Source: an uncultured Anaerococcus sp. (GTDB lineage: Bacteria > Bacillota > Clostridia > Tissierellales > Peptoniphilaceae). From it: DNA of 24,979 bases. Positions 6,472 to 14,439 of the stretch are shown here, one piece after another (position 1 is the stretch's first letter; each line of letters opens with the position of its first letter). Under the pieces are notes generated by a model, which saw only the letters and a program-made list of their open reading frames with translations, ran no database searches and was not told the DNA's origin. Made by a program: the position numbers and the translations under genes. The stretch covers positions 1 to 24,979 of the forward strand of contig NZ_CALGYW010000032.1 in assembly GCF_937934665.1 (NCBI RefSeq). Direction: 5' to 3'.

Positions 6472-7173
6472 ATGATAGGTATTGATACTAAGATAGAAGA
6501 CCTAGTTAAGACAGATACGAATATGATAGATTTTTTTAATAAGGAGAAGATTGACTTTTGTTGCAATGGCCATATGACTATTGAAGAGGTTGCAAGAGAA
6601 AAAAACATCGATGCAAATGATCTTGCTAAAAAAATTCAAGGAGCTATTAAGTCCGATAATTCTGATACAGAAGGTATAATGAATCTAGATGATTTTAAGA
6701 ATTTAGATATAAAAGAGATGATAGACTCTTTAATCATAGATCATCACAAAAGAGAAAGAGATTTGCTTTTTGAAATAGATCCATTATTAAATAAAATCCT
6801 ATCTGTTCATTTCGCACATCATGGTGAGGAATTGATGAAGCTTCATTCTCTTTTCGCAGACCTTAAGAAGGAATTAGAAGAACACTTTGTAAAAGAAGAA
6901 GAAATTACTTTCCCACTAATGTTAGAAAATGAATCACCTAGCCAAGAAGTAATCAAAAAAGTTGAAGAATTAGAAACTGACCATGAAGAGGCGGGAGATA
7001 TTATCAAGGAAATGATAGAACTAACCGATTGGTTTAATCCGCCAGAAGATGCCTGCAGAACATATGTGCATACATTTAATTTGCTAGAAAAGCTAGTAAA
7101 GGATGTATTTATCCATATATTCAAAGAAAATTCTATAATGTTTGAAAAATATAGGGAAAATGGAGGAAAATAA
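6472..7173 (+). CDS. ric: Iron-sulfur cluster repair di-iron protein Ric (ScdA/YtfE family)
   Basis: The 233-residue protein has the two-part Ric structure. An N-terminal ScdA_N (DUF542) domain holds the conserved double cysteine (DFCCNG, Cys30-Cys31). A C-terminal hemerythrin-like four-helix bundle follows, with candidate di-iron ligands His91/His92, His116/117, His138 with Glu142-144, His171, His200 and His215-x3-Glu219. Ric proteins release or transfer iron to repair Fe-S clusters damaged by nitric oxide or oxidants in the cytoplasm. An AAGGAGG site precedes the start. The stop codon overlaps the next gene's ATG by one base, so ric and the flavodiiron gene are co-translated. The FNR-like regulator and operator upstream suggest NO/O2-responsive control. 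Confidence 0.93.
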   Translation: MIGIDTKIEDLVKTDTNMIDFFNKEKIDFCCNGHMTIEEVAREKNIDANDLAKKIQGAIKSDNSDTEGIMNLDDFKNLDIKEMIDSLIIDHHKRERDLLFEIDPLLNKILSVHFAHHGEELMKLHSLFADLKKELEEHFVKEEEITFPLMLENESPSQEVIKKVEELETDHEEAGDIIKEMIELTDWFNPPEDACRTYVHTFNLLEKLVKDVFIHIFKENSIMFEKYRENGGK

Positions 7174-8384
7174 TGAAGAAACAAATAAAAAATAATGTAT
7201 ATTGGGTTGGTAAAATCGATTGGGAACTACAGGAATTCCATGGGAGTGAATTTTCTGTTCACCATGGCTCTAGCCAAAATGCATACCTAATACAAGAAGA
7301 AAAAACTGTATTGATAGATACAGTCTGGACACCTCATAAAGAGGAGTTTGTTAAAAATCTCAAAACAGAAATTGACCTAAAGGAAATTGATTACATTGTA
7401 ATTAATCACGGAGAACCAGACCATTCTGGATCACTTGTAGAGATCATGGAAGAAATTCCAAATACACCGATTTATTGTACAGCCAATGGAAAGAAATCTC
7501 TAATTGGCCAGTACCACCATCCAGAATGGGACTATAGGGTAGTTAAGACTGGTGATTCTGTGGATATAGGAGGTGGCAAGCAATTAGTTTTTGTAGAAAT
7601 GACCATGCTTCATTGGCCAGACTCAATGGCAACATATATGACTGGCGATAATATCCTGTTTTCAAACGATGCCTTTGGCCAACACTATGCCCTAAGTGAA
7701 CTTTTCAATGACAAGGCAGATCCAACCATCCTTTGGAATGAAGCTATGAAATATTATGCTAATATATTGACACCTTTCTCAAGTTTTGCAAAAAAGAAAA
7801 TTGAGGAAATTGTTGCAATGAACCTTCCTATAGATATTATAGCAACAAGCCATGGAAGCATCTGGAGAGAAAATGCTCTAGAGATAGTACAGAAATATGC
7901 TGAGTGGGCTGATAACTATAAGGAAGATCAAGTAACAGTTATCTATGATTCAATGTGGGGAGCAACTAAAAAAATAGCCCACAAAATTGCAGATGATATT
8001 AGAGAAATTTCACCATCTACCAGGACCAAAGTCTTATCAGTTGCAGAAATGGATAGAAATGATATTATGACAGAAGTCTTTAGATCAAAAGCAATAGCTG
8101 TCGGTTCTCCAACAGTTGGCAGGTCTTCTATCACAACCATATCTGGCTGGCTACACTTCCTAAAAGAGCTTAAATTTAAAGATAAAGTAGCGGGAGTCTT
8201 CGGATCTTATGGTTGGTCTGGAGAAGGGAATAAGGTCTTAAGAGAAGAACTTAAAGAAGCAGGATTTGAACTTATAGACGAAGAAATAAAAGCTTCATGG
8301 ATGCCAGAAGATGACTTTTTGGAAGGAACTGTGAAATTTTCGAAAGCCCTTCTTGATGCCTCAACTTTAGAAAAAAATAAGTAA
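7173..8384 (+). CDS. Flavodiiron protein (A-type, NO/O2 reductase)
   Basis: The 403-residue protein has a metallo-beta-lactamase-like domain (1-250) followed by a flavodoxin domain (254-395). All di-iron ligands of the family are present: H79-x-E81-x-D83-H84 (NHGEPDHSG), His147 (MLHWPDSM), Asp166 (FSNDAFGQH) and His227 (ATSHGSIWR). The FMN phosphate loop is YDSMWGATKKIA at 258-269. There is no extra rubredoxin or flavin reductase domain, so it is the minimal A class, taking electrons from a separate donor such as rubredoxin. These cytoplasmic enzymes reduce oxygen to water or nitric oxide to nitrous oxide. One-base overlap with ric and the shared CRP/FNR-type box place it in an NO/O2 defence operon. 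Confidence 0.95.
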   Translation: MKKQIKNNVYWVGKIDWELQEFHGSEFSVHHGSSQNAYLIQEEKTVLIDTVWTPHKEEFVKNLKTEIDLKEIDYIVINHGEPDHSGSLVEIMEEIPNTPIYCTANGKKSLIGQYHHPEWDYRVVKTGDSVDIGGGKQLVFVEMTMLHWPDSMATYMTGDNILFSNDAFGQHYALSELFNDKADPTILWNEAMKYYANILTPFSSFAKKKIEEIVAMNLPIDIIATSHGSIWRENALEIVQKYAEWADNYKEDQVTVIYDSMWGATKKIAHKIADDIREISPSTRTKVLSVAEMDRNDIMTEVFRSKAIAVGSPTVGRSSITTISGWLHFLKELKFKDKVAGVFGSYGWSGEGNKVLREELKEAGFELIDEEIKASWMPEDDFLEGTVKFSKALLDASTLEKNK

Positions 8385-8409
8385 ATCTTAGAAATAGTTA
8401 ATAACATTT

Positions 8410-8445
8410 ATCCAAGCCTTAAGAAGGGTTTGGATTGATTTCTAT
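8410..8445 (+). terminator. Possible terminator after the flavodiiron gene
   Basis: ATCCAAGCC (8410-8418) pairs with GGTTTGGAT (8427-8435) with one wobble, about 26 bases after the stop codon. The tail is only moderately T-rich, so termination may be partial. Confidence 0.5.
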
Positions 8446-8516
8446 TTGGCATAGATTAACCGGCTATAAAAATAATACATCAAACTAAAGAAGGTGTAAT
8501 TAAAAAATCTGAAAGA

Positions 8517-8720
8517 ATGGAACTTGTAAAAAAATTATTCCCAACAATTGTTATCGAGATAATAATAATTTATGTTATAATGAAAGCAGTAAAGCAATCA
8601 AAAAATTGCATTGAGACTGATATAAAGACTTATTTTACAGAAGTTATTGCTTTGGGAGTGGAGCTGGGAGCTTCATTTGGAATAGCCCTGGAACGCTTTT
8701 GGGATTATAAATTGGCATGA
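8517..8720 (+). CDS. Small membrane protein or gene remnant, unknown
   Basis: The frame encodes 67 residues with one strong membrane segment (about residues 8-25, TIVIEIIIIYVIMKAV) and a second semi-hydrophobic C-terminal stretch (GVELGASFGIALERF). It has only a weak ribosome-binding site. The frame stays open upstream to about 8460 without another start, which suggests the 3' end of a longer gene that lost its beginning. The C-terminus vaguely resembles the last helix of PAP2-type phosphatases, but I cannot support that. A good terminator follows at 8751. Confidence 0.4.
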   Translation: MELVKKLFPTIVIEIIIIYVIMKAVKQSKNCIETDIKTYFTEVIALGVELGASFGIALERFWDYKLA

Positions 8721-8750
8721 ATAACCCGAATAATGATAAATAATATAAAC

Positions 8751-8788
8751 CCCAATGTATTGATTTGCTTAATATGTTGGGATTTTTT
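8751..8788 (+). terminator. Terminator after the small membrane ORF
   Basis: CCCAATGTATT (8751-8761) pairs with AATATGTTGGG (8771-8781), 11 pairs with two wobbles, followed by a run of six T. Confidence 0.75.
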
Positions 8789-8813
8789 AATGATTTTTAA
8801 GAAAGGTAGATCT

Positions 8814-9297
8814 ATGGGAAAGATAATTGAATTTCCTGATGAAAAAAACTTAGGGAGAAACTAAAAAAGCTTAGGGAAAGTTTAGAGAAGCTTCTATTAG
8901 AAAGGGACAATCTTTATTTCGTAGTTTGTGAAAATATTAAAACCCAATATATGCTGATTTTTGGCGGTCTTGAATACAAGGTATTTTCTGCTTTTTGTAA
9001 GTATCATAGACTTAGAAGAAAGAAGGCTTTGATCCAGGCGAGGATTAATCGCAAAGAGAAAATTGATTTATCAGAAATTGAATCCATACTTGATGTAGAA
9101 TTTGCTGATTATAAAGAAAAACTAGACTGTAAGATGGATGAAATTAATCGTGCAATTAGTCGTTTGCATTTAAAGCTTTTATCTGAAAAAGATGTAATTT
9201 TGCTAAAAAATTATATAGAAAAATTGTGAGAAGCTTGCACCCTGACCTTAATCCAGACCTTTCTGACAGACAGAAAGACTTATTCTACAATCTAATT
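8814..9297 (+). pseudogene. Frameshifted J-domain (DnaJ-like) protein gene
   Basis: Three reading frames join into one protein. Frame one (ATG 8814, AGAAAGG upstream) reads MGKIIEFPDEKN and shifts at a run of seven A (8842-8848). Frame two (8849-9229) reads LREKLKKLRESLEKLLLERD, a coiled-coil-like stretch, a GGLEYKVFSAFCKYHRLRRK segment and another helical region, then ends near a run of six A. Frame three gives IVRSLHPDLNPDLSDRQKDL, holding the HPD tripeptide (9238-9246) that defines J-domains and is needed to stimulate Hsp70 ATPase. This layout, with the J-like domain placed late, fits a family of Firmicute DnaJ-domain proteins. The match ends after LFYN near 9290, where another frame takes over. 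Two homopolymer frameshifts plus 3' loss indicate a pseudogene, unless the shifts are sequencing errors. Confidence 0.7.
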
Positions 9298-9482
9298 GGA
9301 AGAAATTTAGGGATGGATTTGAATTTACCTACCACGATAAAGATGCGATTATAAGTATTGGAGAAGAACTTTTGATTGGTTTTTTGGGAAATGAAAAAAT
9401 ATTTTCTTATAAAGATAAGGGCATTAATGCTGGAATCTTTGATGGGAAAAGTTTTGCAGAGATTTGGATTGGCTCTTTATAA
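9288..9482 (+). pseudogene. C-terminal fragment of an unrecognised gene fused to the J-domain remnant
   Basis: A frame open from about 9288 to TAA 9480-9482 reads KKFRDGFEFTYHDKDAIISI and later FLGNEKIFSYKDKGI, ending SFAEIWIGSL. It has no start codon and follows directly on the end of J-domain homology, so it looks like the tail of a different gene brought in by deletion. The ending faintly recalls chalcone-isomerase-like proteins, but I would not assign it. Confidence 0.4.
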
Positions 9483-9591
9483 ATAAGTTTTAAAAAGGAC
9501 GGTTTAGGATAAGCATAGGCAAGTCTAGATAGATAAAATTTGTCTCAAAAACTTTTACTTACTGATGAATTAAATATGAAAACAATTTCTA

Positions 9592-9620
9592 TTGACTAAA
9601 TCATAAAAAGATTATATACT
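9592..9620 (+). promoter_or_regulatory. Promoter of the hypB-hypA-flavoprotein operon
   Basis: TTGACT (9592-9597) and TATACT (9615-9620) are separated by 17 bases, about 80 bases before the hypB start codon. The leader contains repeated TTAATCTAT/TTAATTAATCTAT strings at about 9639-9668, of unknown meaning. Confidence 0.7.
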
Positions 9621-9699
9621 AGAAGTAGATTACTTATTGATTAATCTATTTAAAATTAATTAATCTATGATAGATAAGTATTTTCACAAAGGAGTTAAT

Positions 9700-10374
9700 A
9701 TGGATGAAGTAAAAGTCATAGAGGTAAAAAAGAGTATAGAGGCTGATAATAATGCCTTGGCTAGCCAAATAAGAAATAAATTAAGCGAAGAAAAAACCTT
9801 GCTTTTAAATCTAATGTCTTCACCAGGATCTGGAAAGACAACGACATTGGTATCTACTTTGACTAAATTAAAAGATAAGTGGAAAATAGCAGTTGTAGAA
9901 GCGGACGTCGATTCTACAGTAGATGCAAAGACTATCTTAGATGCAGGAATTGATGCCATTCAACTACATACTGGCGGAATGTGTCATATGGACGCGGTGA
10001 TGACCCAACAAGCTTTAGATGAATTAGCGGGAGAAAAACAAGATCTTATTATCTTAGAAAATATTGGTAATTTAATTTGTACAGCAGGATTTGATGTTGG
10101 TGCCCATCTAAATATCAATATCTTATCAGTTCCTGAAGGCGATGACAAACCTCTAAAGTATCCTAAGATGTTTGAGAAGACAAATTTGGTTTTGGTTAAT
10201 AAAATTGATGCTATGGAATTTTTCGATTTTGATAAATCAAAGTTTGAAGAAAACGTATACATGAGAAATCCAAAGGCAAGAATTATTTATATTTCAGCAA
10301 AAACTGGGGAAAATATAGATGAATTTGTTAAGTGGCTTGAAGATGAGCTAGTTAAACATACAAGCGGTGCTTAG
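9700..10374 (+). CDS. hypB: Nickel-insertion GTPase HypB
   Basis: The 224-residue protein is a SIMIBI-class GTPase of the HypB family. The P-loop is SPGSGKTTT (41-49), the switch region EADVDSTVDA (67-76), the family's ENIGNLIC (120-127) and the base-specificity motif NKID (167-170). The dimer-interface metal site is present as GGMCHMD (Cys95-His96) with Cys127. There is no N-terminal CxxCGC high-affinity site and no His-rich nickel-storage tail, so this is the short form. HypB drives GTP-dependent nickel delivery, with HypA, to [NiFe]-hydrogenase and in some bacteria to urease. I start it at ATG 9700, 5 bases after AAAGGAG, rather than at the ATG 33 bases earlier. It is the first gene of a three-gene operon, and no nickel enzyme is encoded nearby. 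Confidence 0.92.
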   Translation: MDEVKVIEVKKSIEADNNALASQIRNKLSEEKTLLLNLMSSPGSGKTTTLVSTLTKLKDKWKIAVVEADVDSTVDAKTILDAGIDAIQLHTGGMCHMDAVMTQQALDELAGEKQDLIILENIGNLICTAGFDVGAHLNINILSVPEGDDKPLKYPKMFEKTNLVLVNKIDAMEFFDFDKSKFEENVYMRNPKARIIYISAKTGENIDEFVKWLEDELVKHTSGA

Positions 10375-10382
10375 GTGTACTT

Positions 10383-10727
10383 ATGCATGAATTAGGAATT
10401 GTCGTTCATATCATACGCTCTGTCGAAGAAATTGCTGAGGAAAATAAGGTCCAATCAATTAAGAAAGTTACTTTAGAAATCGGAGAAGTTTCAGGAGTCA
10501 TTCACCATTACCTATATGATTGTTGGAAATGGTCTGTCGAAAAAACAGAACTACTAAAGGGTGCAGAACTAGTTATTGAGGATATAAAAGCTTTGACTTA
10601 TTGTACAAATTGTGGACACTTATATTCGACTATCGAATATGCCAAGACTTGTCCTTATTGTCATAGTGATGAAACATATTTATATTGTGGTAATGAAATG
10701 AATATAAAAGAAATAGAGGTTATATAA
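10383..10727 (+). CDS. hypA: Nickel metallochaperone HypA
   Basis: The 114-residue protein has the invariant Met-His-Glu start (His2 is the nickel ligand) and the structural zinc site C74-x2-C77...C90-x2-C93 (CTNCGH and CPYCHS). Length and layout are typical of HypA/HybF. HypA accepts nickel from or with HypB and passes it to the target enzyme. It begins 8 bases after hypB and ends 12 bases before the Fe-S flavoprotein gene, so all three are one transcript. No hydrogenase or urease gene, and none of hypC-F, is in the window. Confidence 0.93.
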   Translation: MHELGIVVHIIRSVEEIAEENKVQSIKKVTLEIGEVSGVIHHYLYDCWKWSVEKTELLKGAELVIEDIKALTYCTNCGHLYSTIEYAKTCPYCHSDETYLYCGNEMNIKEIEVI

Positions 10728-10739
10728 AGGGGTGTAAGT

Positions 10740-13514
10740 ATGGATAATTATAACAAGGATCCTCTAGCTGGATTTTATCCAGATTGGGTAGATGAGGTAG
10801 ATCAGCCACGCAAGGTCATTTTAGACTTGGGCAAAATGATTACAAATAATGTCAGGGTAAAACTTGGCTTTCAAAAGTTAAACAAATATGACCCTGAATA
10901 TTGGGGATTAGCAACACTTTTAACTGATGAGCAAGCTGAAATTGCTTTAAAGATGAAGCTAAGAAAACCAAGGACAATGGAAGAAATCAAAAAGTTGACT
11001 GGTCTAGATGAAGCTTATCTAGAAGAACAGTTGCAAGAGATGTCCATAATGGGAATTCTAGAATATAACTGGGAAAATCCAACAAGGACAAAGCAATGGA
11101 TTGTGCCAATGTTTGTGCCAGGAAGTGCTGAATTTACCAATATGAATAAGGATATTTTAAAAGAGTATCCAGAGATGGCTCGTTTCTTTGAAAGAATGAG
11201 TAGATTACCTCTCGAGAAGGTAAGTCCTATGGTGCCTCCTGGGGGAGCTGGTGTTGGTCTTCATGTAATTCCAGTGGAAAAGGCTATTGAATCAGAAAAC
11301 CAAGCCATTTCTATTGAAAAAATATCACATTGGCTAGATAAATACGATGGACAATATGCAGCAAGTCCGTGTTCTTGCAGACTTTCAAGACAAGTTTATG
11401 ACGAAGGTTGTGCAGATGATCCTGAGGGTTGGTGTATTGCCGTTGGAGATATGGCAAATTATGTTGTAGAGACAAATAAAGGTGGACGATACATAACCAG
11501 AGATAAGGTCTATGAAATTTTACAACAAGCAGAGGACAACGGTTTTGTCCACCAGATAACAAATATAGATGGTGAAGATAAGATCTTTGCTATTTGTAAC
11601 TGTAATGTGAATGTGTGTTATGCTTTGAGAACTTCACAATTATTTAACACACCAAATCTTTCTAGAAGTGCCTATGTGGCAAGAGTTGAGAAAAAAGACT
11701 GTGTAGCTTGCGGCAAATGTGTGGAAGTTTGCCCAGCAGGGGCTGTTAAATTAGGACAGAAATTCTGTAAAAAAGATGGCCAAGAAATTGAATACCCAAG
11801 AGTTCCTCTTCCATCAGAAGTGAAGTGGGGACCACATATGTGGAATGAAAATTACAGAGATGATAATAGAATCAATTGCTATGATACAGGTACATCTCCA
11901 TGTAAGACTGCATGTCCAGCGCATATAGCTGTCCAAGGCTATCTAAAATTAGCAGCTCAAGGGAAATTTAAAGAAGCACTAGCACTTATCAAACAAGATA
12001 ATCCACTACCAGCAATTTGTGGACGTATTTGCAATAGAAGGTGCGAAGATGAATGTACGAGAGGAACAATCGACTCACCAATTGCTATAGATGAAGTTAA
12101 GAAATTTATTGCTGAAATGGACCTTAATCCTGAAACCAGATACATACCTGAAAAAATTGTTCCTTCCCTAAGAGGATGTTTCCCTGAAAAAGTAGCAATT
12201 ATAGGTTCTGGACCTGCGGGCCTTAGCTGTGCATTTTTTCTTGCGAAAATGGGCTATTCACCAGTTATTTTTGAGAAAAATGAATCACCTGGTGGTATGC
12301 TACGCTACGGCATTCCAAGTTTTAAACTTGAAAAAGATGTTATTGAAGCCGAAATTGATATTATCAAGAAAATGGGTGTTGAAATTAAAACAGGTATTGA
12401 AGTAGGTAAAGATGTAAGCTTGGATGAATTAAGAAAGCAAGGTTATAAAGCATTTTATATTGCCATCGGCTGCCAAGGCGGAAGAAAATCTGGAATTCCT
12501 GGTGAAGATTCAGAAGGCGTGATGAGTGCTGTTGAATTCTTAAGGACTGCTTTAGAAGACGAAACTTATCCTGTTAAGGGCAAAACTGTAGTCATTGGCG
12601 GTGGAAATGTTGCTATAGATGTAGCAAGAGTATCTGCTAGGTGCGGTTCTGATCAAGTAGAGATGTTCTGCCTAGAATCACGTGATACCATGCCTGCAGC
12701 TGAAGAAGAGATTGCCGAAGCCTTAGAGGATAAGGTCAAAATAAACTGTGGTTGGGGTCCAAAAGAGATCCTATCTCAAAATGGAAAGGTGACAGGAGTT
12801 GTATTTAAGCGTTGTCTATCAGTATTTGATGATGAAGGGAAATTCTCACCTCTATATGACGATGAAGATACAATCACAATCCCTTGCGACCATGTTATGC
12901 TATCTATTGGGCAGAGTATAATTTGGGGTGATTTATTAGAAAATACCAAAGTTGAGCTTGGCAGAGGAGAAATCGCCCTAGCTGACCCATTAACCTATCA
13001 AACATATGAAGAAGATATATTTGTAGGTGGAGATGTCTATACTGGTCCTAAATTTGCAATAGATGCAATTGCTCAAGGTAGGGAAGGGGCCATTTCTATG
13101 CACAGATTTGTTCAAGAAAATTCTAGCTTGACCATAGGAAGAAATAGAAGAGATTTTAAAGAATTCGATAAGGAAAATTTCTTATTAGGTGATTATGATA
13201 GGGCAGATCGTCAAGTTCCAGCAAATAAGAAGGTTGAAGGAGAATTATCCTTTAGAGATACATCACAAACATTCACAAAAGAACAGGTAATGATTGAAAC
13301 TTCAAGGTGCTTAGATTGTGGGATGAGTATTGTAGATCCAAATAAATGTATAGGCTGTGGTGTCTGCACCACCAAATGTGAGTTTGACGCAATCAAACTC
13401 CACAGGGAAAGACCAGAGTGCTCAACTATGATTAAGAGTGAGAAAAAAATACCAACCTTACTATCTTATGGAGCTAAGCAAGCTATAAAAATTAAATTTT
13501 CTAAAAAGAATTAA
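10740..13514 (+). CDS. 924-residue multi-[4Fe-4S] NAD(P)H oxidoreductase fused to a GltD/NfnB-like flavoprotein
   Basis: Domains in order: (1) residues 1-345, a ferredoxin-type module with a winged-helix-like N-terminus (about 64-110), CSCR (C211, C213, then C224, C232), CNCNVNVC (C286-C293) and a classic [4Fe-4S] site C321-x2-C324-x2-C327-x3-C331; (2) about 380-470, the Fe-S domain found at the N-terminus of GltD and dihydropyrimidine dehydrogenase (C388, C392, C427, C431, C435, C439); (3) FAD Rossmann motif IIGSGPAGLSCAF (487-499); (4) NAD(P)-binding VVIGGGNVAIDVAR (617-630) with GGDVYTGP (763-770); (5) C-terminal [4Fe-4S] CIGCGVCTTKC (870-880), preceded by CLDC (857-860). It should move electrons between NAD(P)H and ferredoxin-like carriers in the cytoplasm; the true partner is unknown. 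Last gene of the hypBA operon, with AAGGGGTG as ribosome-binding site. The fusion and the link to hypAB are unusual. Confidence 0.88.
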   Translation: MDNYNKDPLAGFYPDWVDEVDQPRKVILDLGKMITNNVRVKLGFQKLNKYDPEYWGLATLLTDEQAEIALKMKLRKPRTMEEIKKLTGLDEAYLEEQLQEMSIMGILEYNWENPTRTKQWIVPMFVPGSAEFTNMNKDILKEYPEMARFFERMSRLPLEKVSPMVPPGGAGVGLHVIPVEKAIESENQAISIEKISHWLDKYDGQYAASPCSCRLSRQVYDEGCADDPEGWCIAVGDMANYVVETNKGGRYITRDKVYEILQQAEDNGFVHQITNIDGEDKIFAICNCNVNVCYALRTSQLFNTPNLSRSAYVARVEKKDCVACGKCVEVCPAGAVKLGQKFCKKDGQEIEYPRVPLPSEVKWGPHMWNENYRDDNRINCYDTGTSPCKTACPAHIAVQGYLKLAAQGKFKEALALIKQDNPLPAICGRICNRRCEDECTRGTIDSPIAIDEVKKFIAEMDLNPETRYIPEKIVPSLRGCFPEKVAIIGSGPAGLSCAFFLAKMGYSPVIFEKNESPGGMLRYGIPSFKLEKDVIEAEIDIIKKMGVEIKTGIEVGKDVSLDELRKQGYKAFYIAIGCQGGRKSGIPGEDSEGVMSAVEFLRTALEDETYPVKGKTVVIGGGNVAIDVARVSARCGSDQVEMFCLESRDTMPAAEEEIAEALEDKVKINCGWGPKEILSQNGKVTGVVFKRCLSVFDDEGKFSPLYDDEDTITIPCDHVMLSIGQSIIWGDLLENTKVELGRGEIALADPLTYQTYEEDIFVGGDVYTGPKFAIDAIAQGREGAISMHRFVQENSSLTIGRNRRDFKEFDKENFLLGDYDRADRQVPANKKVEGELSFRDTSQTFTKEQVMIETSRCLDCGMSIVDPNKCIGCGVCTTKCEFDAIKLHRERPECSTMIKSEKKIPTLLSYGAKQAIKIKFSKKN

Positions 13515-13600
13515 ATATAAAGACTTGTGACTAAATAGGCCACGATAATAATAGAAAAAGTATCACCCCAAGTTTAGCTAAAACAAAGGGGTTCTATAAT

Positions 13601-13649
13601 AAATCGTGTTGGTAGAAGTAAATGATACTTCTGTCAGCACGATTTTTTT
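13601..13649 (+). terminator. Strong terminator of the hyp operon
   Basis: A 20-bp stem (13601-13620 with 13626-13645; three wobbles, no mismatch) with a 5-base loop, ending in seven T. A weaker hairpin with CACCCC/GGGGTT arms (about 13563-13593) precedes it. Confidence 0.9.
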
Positions 13650-13720
13650 GTAAAAAAGAAGACATATTTAATCATTTACCCTATAATTAAATTAACCACA
13701 ACTTAAAAAGGAGATTAAAT

Positions 13721-14430
13721 ATGTCTAACAATTATTTTATTACAAATTTACTAAATATCAAAGATAAAAACCTAAATTTTTCTGATGGAATATACCACAA
13801 AGTTATTAAGGGTGTAACATATACAGTTCTAACAGCTAAAGAAGAAGGTTGGGATGACGAAAATAACAGGGCAGGCGAAGATTACAAATATTATGATAAG
13901 CTAATTATAAAAGACTTAGATTCAAATATTATAGAAGAAAAGATTGGCAGTCTCCACCAAAGCCAAGACGGGACATGGTGGCTTGCTTAGAAAAATGCAA
14001 ATATAGATATATTCTTAATCGATTATGATATTTATAGGGCTAATCCGAACTGGTGGTTAGAAAAAACCGATATTTTCTTAAAGCCAGGATTAAGATTTAG
14101 GGCAAGCTTTGAAAGTGACCAGTCAAATATTTTAGAAAGTTTGTTTTTTATGATAGCAAGCTTAAGATTAATAGAGAAAAGTATCTGACAAATGTTGATT
14201 GCCTTATAAGTAAGAAAATGATAAGAGATTTTATGGAAAATTATAAAGTAAAATTAGGAGATGACATAGCTTATTATAGTACATTTTTCACACTTGAAAT
14301 TTGCCATCAGTACTGCAGCGTCTACCACGGAAGCGAGATATATTTATCAGGTTTGAATGATGATGAACTAAAAAATGTTTTCGAGATTGTAAAGCCATTA
14401 AAAAAGTATTTGAAAATTGATTTTAGCTAA
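13721..14430 (+). pseudogene. Broken hypothetical gene with ISL3-transposase-like start
   Basis: ATG 13721 has a good AAGGAGA site. The first frame runs to TAG 13988-13990, but the same frame stays open beyond the stop (KNANIDIFLIDYDIYRANPN, WWLEK and onward). It then shifts at a run of six T (14144-14149) into the frame ending at 14430 (REKYLTNVDCLISKKMIRDF, through EICHQYC, to LKKYLKIDFS). Joined, it would be a ~235-residue protein that I do not recognise. The first ~35 residues (NNYFITNLLNIKDKNLNFSD, then IKGVTY) resemble the N-terminus of ISL3-family transposases, while the rest does not and lacks the CxxC zinc motif. It may therefore be a chimera. One nonsense and one frameshift lesion make it non-functional. 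Confidence 0.55.
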
Positions 14431-14439
14431 GGGGTTAAG

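Noticed and set aside
13554..13630. AAGTATCA / TGATACTT complementarity that could compete with the strong terminator
   Set aside because: Only 8 bp against a 20-bp terminator stem and located after the last gene; no regulatory consequence is evident.
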